From the NCBI RefSeq assembly GCF_024213195.1, contig NZ_JANAVF010000015.1:62001-126000 (forward strand): a DNA stretch of 64,000 nt, read 5' to 3'. Made by a program: the position numbers and the translations under genes. The DNA is from Streptomyces sp. TBY4. Lineage in GTDB: Bacteria > Actinomycetota > Actinomycetes > Streptomycetales > Streptomycetaceae. Positions 8,213 to 17,189 of this stretch are shown in pieces. Position 1 is the first letter of the stretch. Each line of letters starts with the position of its first letter. The notes beneath the pieces are model-generated. The model worked only from the letters and a program-made list of their open reading frames with translations, had not been told where the DNA came from and searched no databases.

Positions 8213-11200
8213 ATGCCCGACCCCCTCCACCCCGCGCCCCTTCCCTCCACCCCTCCACAACCCACCCCGTCCCCCCCGACCCCACCCCCGGCAGCCGCAG
8301 CCCCCGCGACGCCATCCCCCACAAGGCCGGACCCTGCCCCTCCTGCGACGCCATCCCGCGCAGCGCCGGGCCCCGCCTCCCCGTCGGCCGCGCTGCCCGC
8401 GGGGCAGGGCCCCGGCCTCCCGTCAGCACCCCTGCAGGCAGCGCCGATCCCCGCTTTCCTGCCGGCCGCCCCGCCGGTGCCGCCGTCCGAAGGTGCGGAC
8501 GCTGTGGTCCCCCCGACCGCTCCCACGACACCGCCACCGTCAGAGTCGGGCTCCGCCTTCTCTTCGAAGGCCCCGGCGGTGCCGCGGTCCGCAGGGCCGG
8601 GCGTGACCGTCCTGACGGGCACCGCGCCGACCCCGCCCGCCGCAGGGCCGGGCGCCGTCCTCCCGTTGACCGTCCCGCCGGTGCCGCCGTCCGATGGGTC
8701 GGCCATCTCGGCGACCCCGTCGTCCGCAGCGGCGGGCCAGGCCGTCGCGTCGGCCACCGCGACGACACTGTCGCCAGCAGGGTCGGGCCTCGCTTTGCCG
8801 TCGGGCATCCCTGTGATGTCGCCGTCCGAAGGGTCGGGCTCCCCCTTGTCGTCGGCCGCCCCCGCGGTGCCGCCGCCGGCAGGCTCGGGCCCCACAATCA
8901 CCCGGGCCAATCCCGCGGCGTCGCGGTCCGAAGGGCCGGGCTCCGCCTTCCCGTCGGCCGCCCCGGCGGCGCCGCCTCTCGGCGGGTTGGGCACCACTGC
9001 AATCCCCACGCCCACTTCGGCAGTGCCGCCGTCCGCAGCTTCGGGCTCTGACGTTCCCCCGGGCACTCGGACGGAGTCCCCGGCACAGACCGAGGCCCCG
9101 CTCAACCCCTGGGTGCCCACCCTCAACCCGCCCCTTTCCGCGCGGCCACCGGCCGGCCCCGCACACTCGTCGCAGACTCCGACCGCTGCCACTCCGTCCC
9201 CGACCCTCGCCACTGCGCTGGGGCCCCCACACCCCCCGGCCGAGTCGGCCCCGTCGTCGCCGCCCGCCGCTGCGCCAGGGCACCCGCTCGCTCCGGCTGA
9301 GCCCGCTCCGCCGATGCCGATGGACGCCGAGCCGCTGGCGTCACCGGGCTCCCCGGAGGCCTCCGTACCTGTGCTGCCGGCTTCCCCGCTCCCTCCGACC
9401 GGCTCGGTGCCGATCGCCCCGGCGTCTGACGACGCGCCACGTTCCCTGTTCGCTCCGGGTGAGCCCGTTCCCCCGTCGCAGGTGGCAACCGATTCGCCGC
9501 TGCCGCCGGACTCTTCGCCCGACCCCGGGGCCCAGCTGTCGGCGCATGCTCAACCGCCGCAGCCGGCGCCAGCGCCCGCCGCTCCCGCGGCGATGTCGGT
9601 ATCGGCGCTGGGTACGCCGCCCAGCGCAGGGGGCGGTCCGGAAGCACCGGCCTCTCCTCCTGTCCTCCGGTACGGGCACATGCCCCCGAGGCCCCTCCCC
9701 GTCGACCCCTCACCGCAGCCGGCCCCGAAGGAGGCCGAACCCTTCTCGGTGGCATCCGCCCTCCCGCCCACGGCACCCTCACGGTTCGCCCCCGATGCGA
9801 ATGCTGCGGCCGAGCACCGGCTCGCGCCGCTTCCGCCCATCCCCACCGGGCTTCCACAACCGCAGGCCCCCGCCGCCGGCGCCCGGCCCGTTGCCGATTG
9901 CCCTCCGGCGCCCTCCCACGGCGGCACATCCGCTACGGCCCTGCCGTCGGCCCCGACCCCCGGCGCCGAGCCCGAACCGCCTGCGGACGGCGGTCCCGCA
10001 ACCCCCGCACCGGCGGAACGTTCTCCCCGGCCTGAACCGTCCCTCCCGCCCACCGCGTGGCCGCCACTGCTCGCGCCGGCCGCCGGCCGCCACCAGGCCG
10101 CGGCCGAACCGCCCGTGCTGGGTGGAACCTGGGGCAGTGCGCCGTCGGGCGTGGCAGCGCTGCCCGCTTCCGGTGCCGGTACGGCAGGCCCGGCACAGGG
10201 GTGGCCCGCGGTGGAGGTCCGGGGAGCTGCGGCCGTGTCCGGCTCGACGGGCGAACCGGCGCCGTCCGGCGCGGGGCGTTCGGACGAGCCGTCCTCGGGG
10301 GGACAGGGCCATGCCGTGTCCCAGGGGCCTACGTCGGCGGCACCGGAGGCCACCGGTACGCCCTGCGCCGCCCAGGACTCGGTGGCGGGGGAGCCGGCCG
10401 TGGCGTCGGCGCCGCCGGGCGACGGCTTCGCCGGTTCGGCCGGTGCGTTCCCCGGCATGCCGGCCGCGGGCATGCCCTGGCCGGCGGCCGAGTCGCAGCC
10501 ACCCGCCGCGGTGCCGCGCCAGAAGGACGGCTCCGTCCGCCCCCGCGCTGGAGCGGCCGACCCGCTGGACCACCCCGACCCCGGGGTCGCTGCCGAGGCC
10601 GCCTCGGTGGAGAACCTGCTGCGCTGCTGGGTCCGCGAGACCGGACTCGACCAGCCCGCCGGCTCCGTCCTGCGCATCCCCTTCCCCGCATCGGGCGCCG
10701 CCCTGCTCGTCGCCGTCCGCTACTGGTCCGCGGCAGGCTGGCACCGCTTCGGCCCGGCCCGCATCGAAGGCGTCCCCGCCGACGCCCCCGCCGTGGACGC
10801 TGTCACCCTCGCGGCGCTGATCTCCCGCGAAGGCGACCCCACCCCGGGAAGCTCCGGCCCGGGCAGCGCCGCCCCCAGCGACTGCGCCCCCGGCGGCGCC
10901 GAGCTCGTCGGCCGGGTCGCCGACTCGGTGCGCCGGACCGCCGAGTTCATCACCGACCGCCGCAGGCACCCGGCCGCACCCGCCCCCATCGCCGCGGACC
11001 GGTTCCTCACCGCCGAACAGTCCCTCCTGCTCGGCCACCCGCTGCACCCGACCCCGAAGAGCCGTGAGGGGCTCTCCGAAGCCGAAGTCCGCCGCTATTC
11101 ACCCGAACTGCACGGCTCCTTCCCCCTGCACTGGGTGGCGGTCGCACCCGCCGTGCTCGCCACCGACTCCGCCTGGACCGAACGCGGCCGTCCGGTCTCC

Positions 11201-12325
11201 GCCCCCCGGCTCCTGGGCCGCCTCGCCCCCGGGCTCCCGGTGCCCGACGGTGCCATCCCCCTTCCCCTTCACCCCTGGCAGGCCGCCGACCTGCTCCAAC
11301 GCCCCGCGGTCGCCGCCCTCCGCGACGCGGGACTCCTCCACGACCTGGGCCCGTACGGCGCCCCCTGGTACCCGACCTCCTCCATTCGCACCGTCCACCA
11401 GCCCGGCGCCCCCGCGATGCTCAAGCTCTCCCTGGGCCTGCGCATCACCAACTCCCGCCGCGAGAACCTCCGCAAGGAACTGCACCGCGGCATCGAGGTG
11501 CACCGGCTGCTCCGTACCGGACTCGCCGAGCGCTGGCAGGCCGATCACCCCGGCTTCGACATCGTCCGCGATCCCGCGTGGGTCGCCGTCGACACCCCGG
11601 ACGGCGCACCCGTCCCCGGGCTCGACGTCCTGCTCCGGCACAACCCCTTCCAGCCGGGCGACGACGCCCTCTGTGTCGCCGCGCTCACCGCACCCCGCCC
11701 GTGGCCCGGGCGGACCACCATGAGTTCCCGGCTCGCGGAGACCGTCTCGCACCTCGCCGCCACCACCGGGCGGACGACCTCCGCCGTCGCCGCCGAGTGG
11801 TTCCTGCGCTACCTCGAACACGTGGTCCTGCCGGTCCTCGCCTTCGACGCGCTCGCCGGCATCGCCCTCGAAGCGCACCAGCAGAACACGCTGGTCCTCC
11901 TCGACCCGGCCGGCTGGCCGGTCGGCGGCCGCTACCGCGACAACCAGGGCTACTACTTCCGCGCCTCCCGCCGCGCAGAACTGGAGCGCCGGCTCCCCGG
12001 AATCGGCGCCACCAGCGACACCTTCGTCTCCGACGCCGTCACCGACGAACGCTTCGCCTACTACCTCGGCATCAACAACGTGCTCGGTCTCATCGGGGCC
12101 TTCGGATCCCAGCGGCTCGCCGACGAGCGCGTCCTGCTGGCCGCCTTCCGCCGTTTCCTCGGCAAGGCCAGGGACCTCGGCCCGCTCCCCGAGAGGCTGC
12201 TCCACTCGCCCACCTTGCGCTGCAAGGCGAATCTGCTCACCCGCCTCGGAGGCCTGGACGAGCTCGTCGGCCCCGTCGACACCCAGTCCGTCTACGTCAC
12301 CATCGCCAACCCCCTTCACGATTGA
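8213..12325 (+). CDS. IucA/IucC-type NIS siderophore synthetase with giant Pro/Ala/Ser-rich N-terminal extension
   Basis: Single open frame of 1370 codons. The last roughly 590 residues are a typical NRPS-independent siderophore synthetase, which adenylates a carboxylate and condenses it with an amine or hydroxylamine: HPLHPTPKSREGLS (ATP-binding, near residue 942), LHPWQ, SSIRTVHQP, LKLSLGLRITNSRREN, EAHQQN and DNQGYYFR. The first roughly 780 residues are low-complexity Pro/Ala/Ser/Gly, with a degenerate 20-25 residue period around PPS[EA]GSG and PS..PA, and no recognisable domain. ATG 8213 has AAGGA 5 bp upstream and follows the aminotransferase by 8 bp, arguing that the extension is translated. 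No frameshift was found. An internal start near 10.4-10.6 kb cannot be excluded. Confidence 0.85.
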   Translation: MPDPLHPAPLPSTPPQPTPSPPTPPPAAAAPATPSPTRPDPAPPATPSRAAPGPASPSAALPAGQGPGLPSAPLQAAPIPAFLPAAPPVPPSEGADAVVPPTAPTTPPPSESGSAFSSKAPAVPRSAGPGVTVLTGTAPTPPAAGPGAVLPLTVPPVPPSDGSAISATPSSAAAGQAVASATATTLSPAGSGLALPSGIPVMSPSEGSGSPLSSAAPAVPPPAGSGPTITRANPAASRSEGPGSAFPSAAPAAPPLGGLGTTAIPTPTSAVPPSAASGSDVPPGTRTESPAQTEAPLNPWVPTLNPPLSARPPAGPAHSSQTPTAATPSPTLATALGPPHPPAESAPSSPPAAAPGHPLAPAEPAPPMPMDAEPLASPGSPEASVPVLPASPLPPTGSVPIAPASDDAPRSLFAPGEPVPPSQVATDSPLPPDSSPDPGAQLSAHAQPPQPAPAPAAPAAMSVSALGTPPSAGGGPEAPASPPVLRYGHMPPRPLPVDPSPQPAPKEAEPFSVASALPPTAPSRFAPDANAAAEHRLAPLPPIPTGLPQPQAPAAGARPVADCPPAPSHGGTSATALPSAPTPGAEPEPPADGGPATPAPAERSPRPEPSLPPTAWPPLLAPAAGRHQAAAEPPVLGGTWGSAPSGVAALPASGAGTAGPAQGWPAVEVRGAAAVSGSTGEPAPSGAGRSDEPSSGGQGHAVSQGPTSAAPEATGTPCAAQDSVAGEPAVASAPPGDGFAGSAGAFPGMPAAGMPWPAAESQPPAAVPRQKDGSVRPRAGAADPLDHPDPGVAAEAASVENLLRCWVRETGLDQPAGSVLRIPFPASGAALLVAVRYWSAAGWHRFGPARIEGVPADAPAVDAVTLAALISREGDPTPGSSGPGSAAPSDCAPGGAELVGRVADSVRRTAEFITDRRRHPAAPAPIAADRFLTAEQSLLLGHPLHPTPKSREGLSEAEVRRYSPELHGSFPLHWVAVAPAVLATDSAWTERGRPVSAPRLLGRLAPGLPVPDGAIPLPLHPWQAADLLQRPAVAALRDAGLLHDLGPYGAPWYPTSSIRTVHQPGAPAMLKLSLGLRITNSRRENLRKELHRGIEVHRLLRTGLAERWQADHPGFDIVRDPAWVAVDTPDGAPVPGLDVLLRHNPFQPGDDALCVAALTAPRPWPGRTTMSSRLAETVSHLAATTGRTTSAVAAEWFLRYLEHVVLPVLAFDALAGIALEAHQQNTLVLLDPAGWPVGGRYRDNQGYYFRASRRAELERRLPGIGATSDTFVSDAVTDERFAYYLGINNVLGLIGAFGSQRLADERVLLAAFRRFLGKARDLGPLPERLLHSPTLRCKANLLTRLGGLDELVGPVDTQSVYVTIANPLHD
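8460..9100. repeat. Degenerate tandem repeats coding the Pro/Ser/Ala-rich extension
   Basis: Within the long N-terminal extension, units of about 60-75 bp recur, translating to variations on CCG-rich blocks such as PPSEG, PRSAGPG, PPSDGS, SPAGSG, SPSEGSGS, PPPAGSGP and SRSEGPGS. Copies are diverged at both DNA and protein level, which suggests old expansion under composition rather than sequence constraint. Confidence 0.6.
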
Positions 12326-12357
12326 CGCGTCAGCACCGAAACGGAGAAGAGCTCCCG

Positions 12358-13059
12358 ATGCCCTCCACCGACTTCCACACCGGCCTGCTCCTCGCCGATG
12401 TGCTCCCCACCGATGTGCTGGGCACCGAGGGGTTCCTCACCGTCAAGCCGCGCCTCAGCGCCGAGTCGCTGCCCCGGCTCGCCGAAGCCGATCTGCTCGA
12501 CTCTCCGGCGGCCTGGGGCGCCGTCACGACGCAGTACGGGGTCTTCCGCCTCGAACCCGTACGGCTCGACCGCGACCTGGAACTGCTCACCGGCTGGATG
12601 AACGACCCGCAGGTGGACGCCTACTGGGAACTCGCCGGCCCGGCCGCCCTGACCGCCGCCCACGTCTGGGCCCAGCTGGACGGGGACAGCCGCAGCATCC
12701 CGTGCCTCGGCCTCCTCGACGGCACGCCGATGAGCTACTGGGAGATCTACCGGGCCGACCTCGACCCGCTCTCCGGGTACTACCCGGCGCGTCCCCACGA
12801 CACGGGTATCCACCTGCTCATCGGAGACGGTACGAATCGCGGCCGAGGTCTGGGCACCGCGCTCCTGCGTGCCGTCGCCGACCTGGTGCTCGACAACCGC
12901 CCCCGCTGCATGCGCGTCGTCGCCGAACCGGACATCCGCAACACCCCCTCCGTATCAGCCTTCCTGAACTCCGGCTTCCGCTGCCCCACCGAGATCGAAC
13001 TGCCCGGCAAGAGAGCCGCCCTGATGATCCGCGAGCGGGCGCTGCGCAATCTCCTCTGA
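12358..13059 (+). CDS. IucB/MbtK-like N-acyltransferase of siderophore operon
   Basis: GNAT-fold acyltransferase of 233 residues, of the type that acylates lysine or hydroxylamine groups in siderophore assembly. Visible features: an N-terminal strand-rich region ending YGVFRLEPVRLDRDLELLTGWMNDP (split here across the start of the domain), the family-typical WELAGP, and the acetyl-CoA-binding block DGTNRGRGLGTALLRA followed by RVVAEPDIRNTPSVSAF. ATG 12358 follows GGAGAAGAG. It sits 32 bp after the first NIS synthetase and 134 bp before the second, so it most likely builds their amine substrate. Acyl donor unknown. Confidence 0.85.
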   Translation: MPSTDFHTGLLLADVLPTDVLGTEGFLTVKPRLSAESLPRLAEADLLDSPAAWGAVTTQYGVFRLEPVRLDRDLELLTGWMNDPQVDAYWELAGPAALTAAHVWAQLDGDSRSIPCLGLLDGTPMSYWEIYRADLDPLSGYYPARPHDTGIHLLIGDGTNRGRGLGTALLRAVADLVLDNRPRCMRVVAEPDIRNTPSVSAFLNSGFRCPTEIELPGKRAALMIRERALRNLL

Positions 13060-13193
13060 GCGCCGCCCCGCTTTCCCCTGCCCCCGCCTCCCTCTGTCCC
13101 GCCCCGTCCTTTCCGTACATTCCTTCATTTCCCGTACCTCTCACACCTGAAACACTGCGTCACGCAGCAAAACCCCCGACCTCGAGGAGTCCC

Positions 13194-15080
13194 GTGCAGA
13201 ATTTCTCCGCAGCCCCCGACTCCCCAGGCCCCCACTTCCCGGACACCGTGCCCCCGTCGCCCCAGCACCCGTGCACACCGCCCGAACTGAACCGTCCGAC
13301 CTGGGACGCCGCCTCCCGTCGCCTGCTCGCCAAGATGCTCGGCGAGTTCGCGTACGAGGAGATCATCACCCCGGTCCCCGCCCCGGCCGCCTCCGGCGAC
13401 GCCTGGACGCTGACCCTCGACGACGGCAGCAGCCTCGGCTTCCGGGCCCGCCGTCGCGCGTACGGCAGCTGGCACGTCACCCCCGACACGATCACCCTCA
13501 CCCCGATACCCGCCGCCCCCGGGTCACCGACCGCCCCCGGGTCACCCACCGCCTTCGGTGACCCGTACGCCTTCCTCATCCGCGCCCGCACGCTCCTCGG
13601 CCTCGACGGCGCCACCCTCGGCCACCTCGTCCGCGAGCTCAGCGCCACGCTCGCGGCCGACGCCCGCCTCGACCACACCGCGCTCACCGCGGACGTCCTC
13701 GCCGACCTCGACTACGCGGCCCTCGAAGGCCACCAGACCGGTCACCCCTGGCTCGTCCTCAACAAGGGGCGGATCGGACTCTCCGCCTCCGACACCGCCG
13801 CCTGGGCCCCCGAGGCGCGCACCGCCCAGCGGCTGCCCTGGCTCGCCGCCCACACCTCCCTCGCGCACTACCGGGGCACCGCCGGTCTGGAAGACCCCGC
13901 CCGCCTCTACTCCGCCGAGCTCGACCCCGTCACCCGCGCCCGCTTCGACCGGACCCTGCGCGACCGCGGCCTCGACCCGCTCGGCTACCTCTACCTCCCC
14001 GTCCACCCCTGGCAGTGGGACGAGGTCGTCCTCCCCCTCTTCGCCCCGGCCCTCGCCGCCGGCACCCTGGTCCCGCTCCCCGCCGACCCGGACCTCCGAC
14101 TTCCCCAGCAGTCGATCCGCACCTTCCTCAACCTCACCCGCCCCGACCGCCACAGCGTCAAACTGCCGCTCTCCGTCCTCAACACCATGGTCTGGCGCGG
14201 CCTGCCCTCGGACCTGGCCCTCGCGGCGCCCGCCGTCACCGCCTGGATCCACTCCCTGCGCGACGGCGACCCCTTCCTCCGCGAGGAATGCGGAGTGATC
14301 CTGCTCGGCGAGGTCGCCTCCGTCACGGTCCGCCACCCCGTCTACGACGCGCTCCCCGAAGTCCCGTACCAATACAAGGAACTCCTCGGCGCGATCTGGC
14401 GCGAGCCGCTGGCCGGACACCTCGCCCCCGGCGAGCGCGCCCGCACCCTCTCCTCGCTCCTGCACACCGATCCCCGAGGCCGGTCCTTCACCGCCGAGCT
14501 CGTCGCCCGCTCCGGTCTGACCCCCACGGTCTGGCTCCAGCGCCTCTTCGCCGCACTGCTGCCCCCGCTGCTCCGCTTCCTTTACCGCTACGGCACCGTC
14601 TTCTCCCCGCACGGCGAGAACACCGTCGTGATCTTCGACGAGCACGACGTCCCGGTCCGGCTCGCGGTCAAGGACTTCGTCGACGACGTCAACATCTGCG
14701 CGCAGCCGCTGCCCGAGCTGGCGGCCATGCCCGAGGAGGTCCGCGCGGTCCTGCTCACCGAGCCGGCGGACTTCCTGCCCCAGTTCATCCACTCGGGGCT
14801 CTTCGTCGGCGTCTTCCGCTACCTCTCCGCGCTCTGCGAGGACCAGCTCGGGGTTCCGGAGGAGACGTTCTGGTCCCTCGTAAGGGCGGAGATCCTGCGC
14901 CACCAGGCCCGCTTCCCGGAGCTCAAGGAGCGCTACGAACTCTTCGAGCTCCTCGGTGAACGCATCGTGAGGCTCTGCCTGAACAGGAACCGCCTCTATG
15001 AGGACGGCTACCGCGACCGGCCCGACCGCCCGCACGCCGTGCGCCACGGCACCGTGCCGAACCCCCTTCGCCGGTCATGA
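13194..15080 (+). CDS. DesD-like IucA/IucC NIS siderophore synthetase
   Basis: Second NIS synthetase of the operon, 628 residues, normal length for the family. Motifs: GHPWLVLNKGRIGLS at the ATP site, LPVHPWQWDEV, PQQSIRTFLNLT, VKLPLSVLNTMVWRG, SPHGENTVVIF and VKDFVDDVN. The sequence resembles DesD/AlcC-class enzymes that oligomerise or cyclise hydroxamate monomers, more than the first synthetase does. GTG 13194 follows GAGGAGT. A small CCCGGGTCACCgACCGC duplication near 13520 codes a Gly-Ser-Pro-Thr-Ala repeat. Together with the aminotransferase, acyltransferase and first synthetase it forms a complete NIS set; no transporter or monooxygenase gene is adjacent. Confidence 0.9.
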   Translation: MQNFSAAPDSPGPHFPDTVPPSPQHPCTPPELNRPTWDAASRRLLAKMLGEFAYEEIITPVPAPAASGDAWTLTLDDGSSLGFRARRRAYGSWHVTPDTITLTPIPAAPGSPTAPGSPTAFGDPYAFLIRARTLLGLDGATLGHLVRELSATLAADARLDHTALTADVLADLDYAALEGHQTGHPWLVLNKGRIGLSASDTAAWAPEARTAQRLPWLAAHTSLAHYRGTAGLEDPARLYSAELDPVTRARFDRTLRDRGLDPLGYLYLPVHPWQWDEVVLPLFAPALAAGTLVPLPADPDLRLPQQSIRTFLNLTRPDRHSVKLPLSVLNTMVWRGLPSDLALAAPAVTAWIHSLRDGDPFLREECGVILLGEVASVTVRHPVYDALPEVPYQYKELLGAIWREPLAGHLAPGERARTLSSLLHTDPRGRSFTAELVARSGLTPTVWLQRLFAALLPPLLRFLYRYGTVFSPHGENTVVIFDEHDVPVRLAVKDFVDDVNICAQPLPELAAMPEEVRAVLLTEPADFLPQFIHSGLFVGVFRYLSALCEDQLGVPEETFWSLVRAEILRHQARFPELKERYELFELLGERIVRLCLNRNRLYEDGYRDRPDRPHAVRHGTVPNPLRRS

Positions 15081-15132
15081 GCGCTCGCCGGTGCGGCCAC
15101 TGTCGGCGGAGCCCCGTAGGGTTGGCACTGCT

Positions 15133-17103
15133 ATGACGAAGCCCTCCCTCCCCGACCTGCTGCACGCCGCCGTCTCCGCCGTCGGCGGCACGGAGCGGCC
15201 CGGCCAGGTGGCCATGGCCGAAGCCGTCGCCGAAGCGATCGACGACAACTCCCACCGGCTCATCCAGGCCGGTACCGGCACCGGTAAGTCCCTGGGCTAC
15301 CTGGTGCCGGCCCTCGCCCACGGCGAGCGCGTGGTCGTGGCCACCGCGACGCTGGCCCTGCAGCGCCAGCTCGTCGAGCGCGACCTGCCCCGGACGGTGG
15401 AGGCGCTGCATCCGCAGCTCCGCCGCCGCCCGCAGTTCGCCATGCTCAAGGGCCGCTCCAACTACCTGTGCCTGCACCGCCTGCACGAAGGCGCCCCGCA
15501 GGACGAGGAGGAGGGCCTCTTCGACCAGTTCGAGGCGGCCGCCCCGACCAGCAAGCTGGGCCAGGACCTGCTGCGGCTGCGCGACTGGGCGGACGAGACC
15601 GAGACGGGCGACCGCGACGACCTCACTCCCGGCGTCTCGGACAAGGCCTGGGCGCAGATCTCCGTCTCCTCCCGCGAATGCCTGGGCGCGACGAAGTGCG
15701 CGTACGGAGCCGAGTGCTTCGCTGAGGCAGCCCGAGAGCGGGCCAAGCTCGCGGACGTGGTCGTCACCAACCACGCGCTCCTCGCCATCGACGCCATCGA
15801 GGGGGCCCCGGTCCTCCCGCAGCACGAGGTGCTGATCGTCGACGAGGCCCACGAGCTGGTGTCCCGGGTGACCGGGGTCGCCACGGGAGAGCTCACCCCG
15901 GGTCAGGTCAACCGCGCCGTGAAGCGGGCGGCGAAGCTGGTCGACGAGAAGACCGCCGACTCCCTGCAGACCGCGTCCGAGACCTTCGAGCGGGTCATGG
16001 AGCTGGCCCTCCCCGGCCGGCTGGAGCAGATCCCCGAGGACCTCGGCTACGCGCTGATGGCCCTGCGGGACGCCTCGCGCACCGTGATCTCGGCGATCGG
16101 CAACACGCGGGACAAGTCCGTCCACGACGAGGACGCCGTGCGCAAGCAGGCGCTCGCCGCCGTGGAGAGCGTGCACGGGGTGGCGGAGCGGATCATGGCC
16201 GGCTCCGAGTACGACGTGGTCTGGTACGAACGGCACGACCGCTTCGGCGCCACCCTCCGCGTGGCTCCGCTGTCGGTGTCCGGCCTGCTGCGCGAGAAGC
16301 TGTTCGCGGAGCGCTCGGTGGTCCTGACCTCCGCGACCCTCAAGCTCGGCGGCGACTTCAACGGGGTCGCGGCTTCGATGGGACTGTCCCCGGAGGGCGT
16401 CGAGGGCGAGGACGTGCCGCAGTGGAAGGGCCTCGACGTCGGCTCGCCCTTCGACTACCCCAAGCAGGGCATCCTCTACGTCGCCAAGCACCTGGCCACC
16501 CCGGGCCGCGAGGGCACCCGCGGCGACATGATGGACGAGCTCGCGGAACTGATCGAGGCGGCGGGCGGCCGCACCCTCGGACTGTTCTCCTCCATGCGCG
16601 GGGCGAAGGCCGCCGCCGAGGAGCTGCGCGGCCGGCTCGACAACCCGATCCTGCTCCAGGGCGAGGAGACGCTCGGCGAGCTGATCAAGGCCTTCGCGGC
16701 CGATCCGAAGACCTGCCTGTTCGGGACCCTGTCGCTGTGGCAGGGCGTGGACGTTCCCGGGCCCAGCTGCCAGCTGGTGATCATGGACAGGATCCCCTTC
16801 CCGCGTCCCGACGACCCGCTGATGAGCGCCCGCCAGAAGGCGGTCGAGGAGCGCGGCGGGAACGGCTTCATGTCCGTCGCGGCGACGCACGCGGCCCTGC
16901 TCATGGCCCAGGGCGCGGGCCGGCTCGTACGGGCCACCGGGGACAAGGGCGTCGTGGCGGTACTGGACCCCCGGCTGGCCACGGCCCGGTACGGGAGCTT
17001 CCTGCGGGCCACGCTGCCGGACTTCTGGTACACCACGGACCGCAACCAGGTCCGCCGCTCGCTGGCCGCGATCGACGCGGCGGCGCAGGCCGAGGACAAG
17101 TAG
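15133..17103 (+). CDS. dinG: DinG/XPD-like ATP-dependent DNA helicase
   Basis: Superfamily 2 iron-sulfur helicase of 656 residues. Walker A QAGTGTGKSLGYLVPAL, DEAH box DEAHEL, TNHALL motif, and four cysteines placed as in XPD-type Fe-S domains (LCLHR, ECLGATKC, ECFAEA). C-terminal motifs include SATLKLGGDF, LFGTLSLWQGVDVPG and QGAGRLVRATGDKG. It probably unwinds damaged or R-loop DNA. ATG 15133 has a weak ribosome site. It converges with lexA across a hairpin; being next to lexA is conserved in Streptomyces, but I see no LexA operator at its own promoter. Confidence 0.9.
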   Translation: MTKPSLPDLLHAAVSAVGGTERPGQVAMAEAVAEAIDDNSHRLIQAGTGTGKSLGYLVPALAHGERVVVATATLALQRQLVERDLPRTVEALHPQLRRRPQFAMLKGRSNYLCLHRLHEGAPQDEEEGLFDQFEAAAPTSKLGQDLLRLRDWADETETGDRDDLTPGVSDKAWAQISVSSRECLGATKCAYGAECFAEAARERAKLADVVVTNHALLAIDAIEGAPVLPQHEVLIVDEAHELVSRVTGVATGELTPGQVNRAVKRAAKLVDEKTADSLQTASETFERVMELALPGRLEQIPEDLGYALMALRDASRTVISAIGNTRDKSVHDEDAVRKQALAAVESVHGVAERIMAGSEYDVVWYERHDRFGATLRVAPLSVSGLLREKLFAERSVVLTSATLKLGGDFNGVAASMGLSPEGVEGEDVPQWKGLDVGSPFDYPKQGILYVAKHLATPGREGTRGDMMDELAELIEAAGGRTLGLFSSMRGAKAAAEELRGRLDNPILLQGEETLGELIKAFAADPKTCLFGTLSLWQGVDVPGPSCQLVIMDRIPFPRPDDPLMSARQKAVEERGGNGFMSVAATHAALLMAQGAGRLVRATGDKGVVAVLDPRLATARYGSFLRATLPDFWYTTDRNQVRRSLAAIDAAAQAEDK

Positions 17104-17137
17104 GGCCAGGTAGGGCGAGGGCCCCGTACATACAAAG

Positions 17138-17172
17138 CAGCTCCGGGACCGGCGCAGTAGGTCCCGGAGCTG
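17138..17172. terminator. Bidirectional hairpin between dinG and lexA
   Basis: 13-bp perfect inverted repeat CAGCTCCGGGACC / GGTCCCGGAGCTG with a 9-nt loop, 34 bp after the dinG stop and 17 bp from the lexA stop, placed to end both convergent transcripts. Confidence 0.8.
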
Positions 17173-17189
17173 GATGAGGGCGCGGGGAG

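Noticed and set aside
8128..10677. Minus-strand open frames opposite the Pro-rich extension
   Set aside because: They start without ribosome sites and give Gly/Ala-rich products; the plus frame is continuous with the synthetase domain and in operon register.
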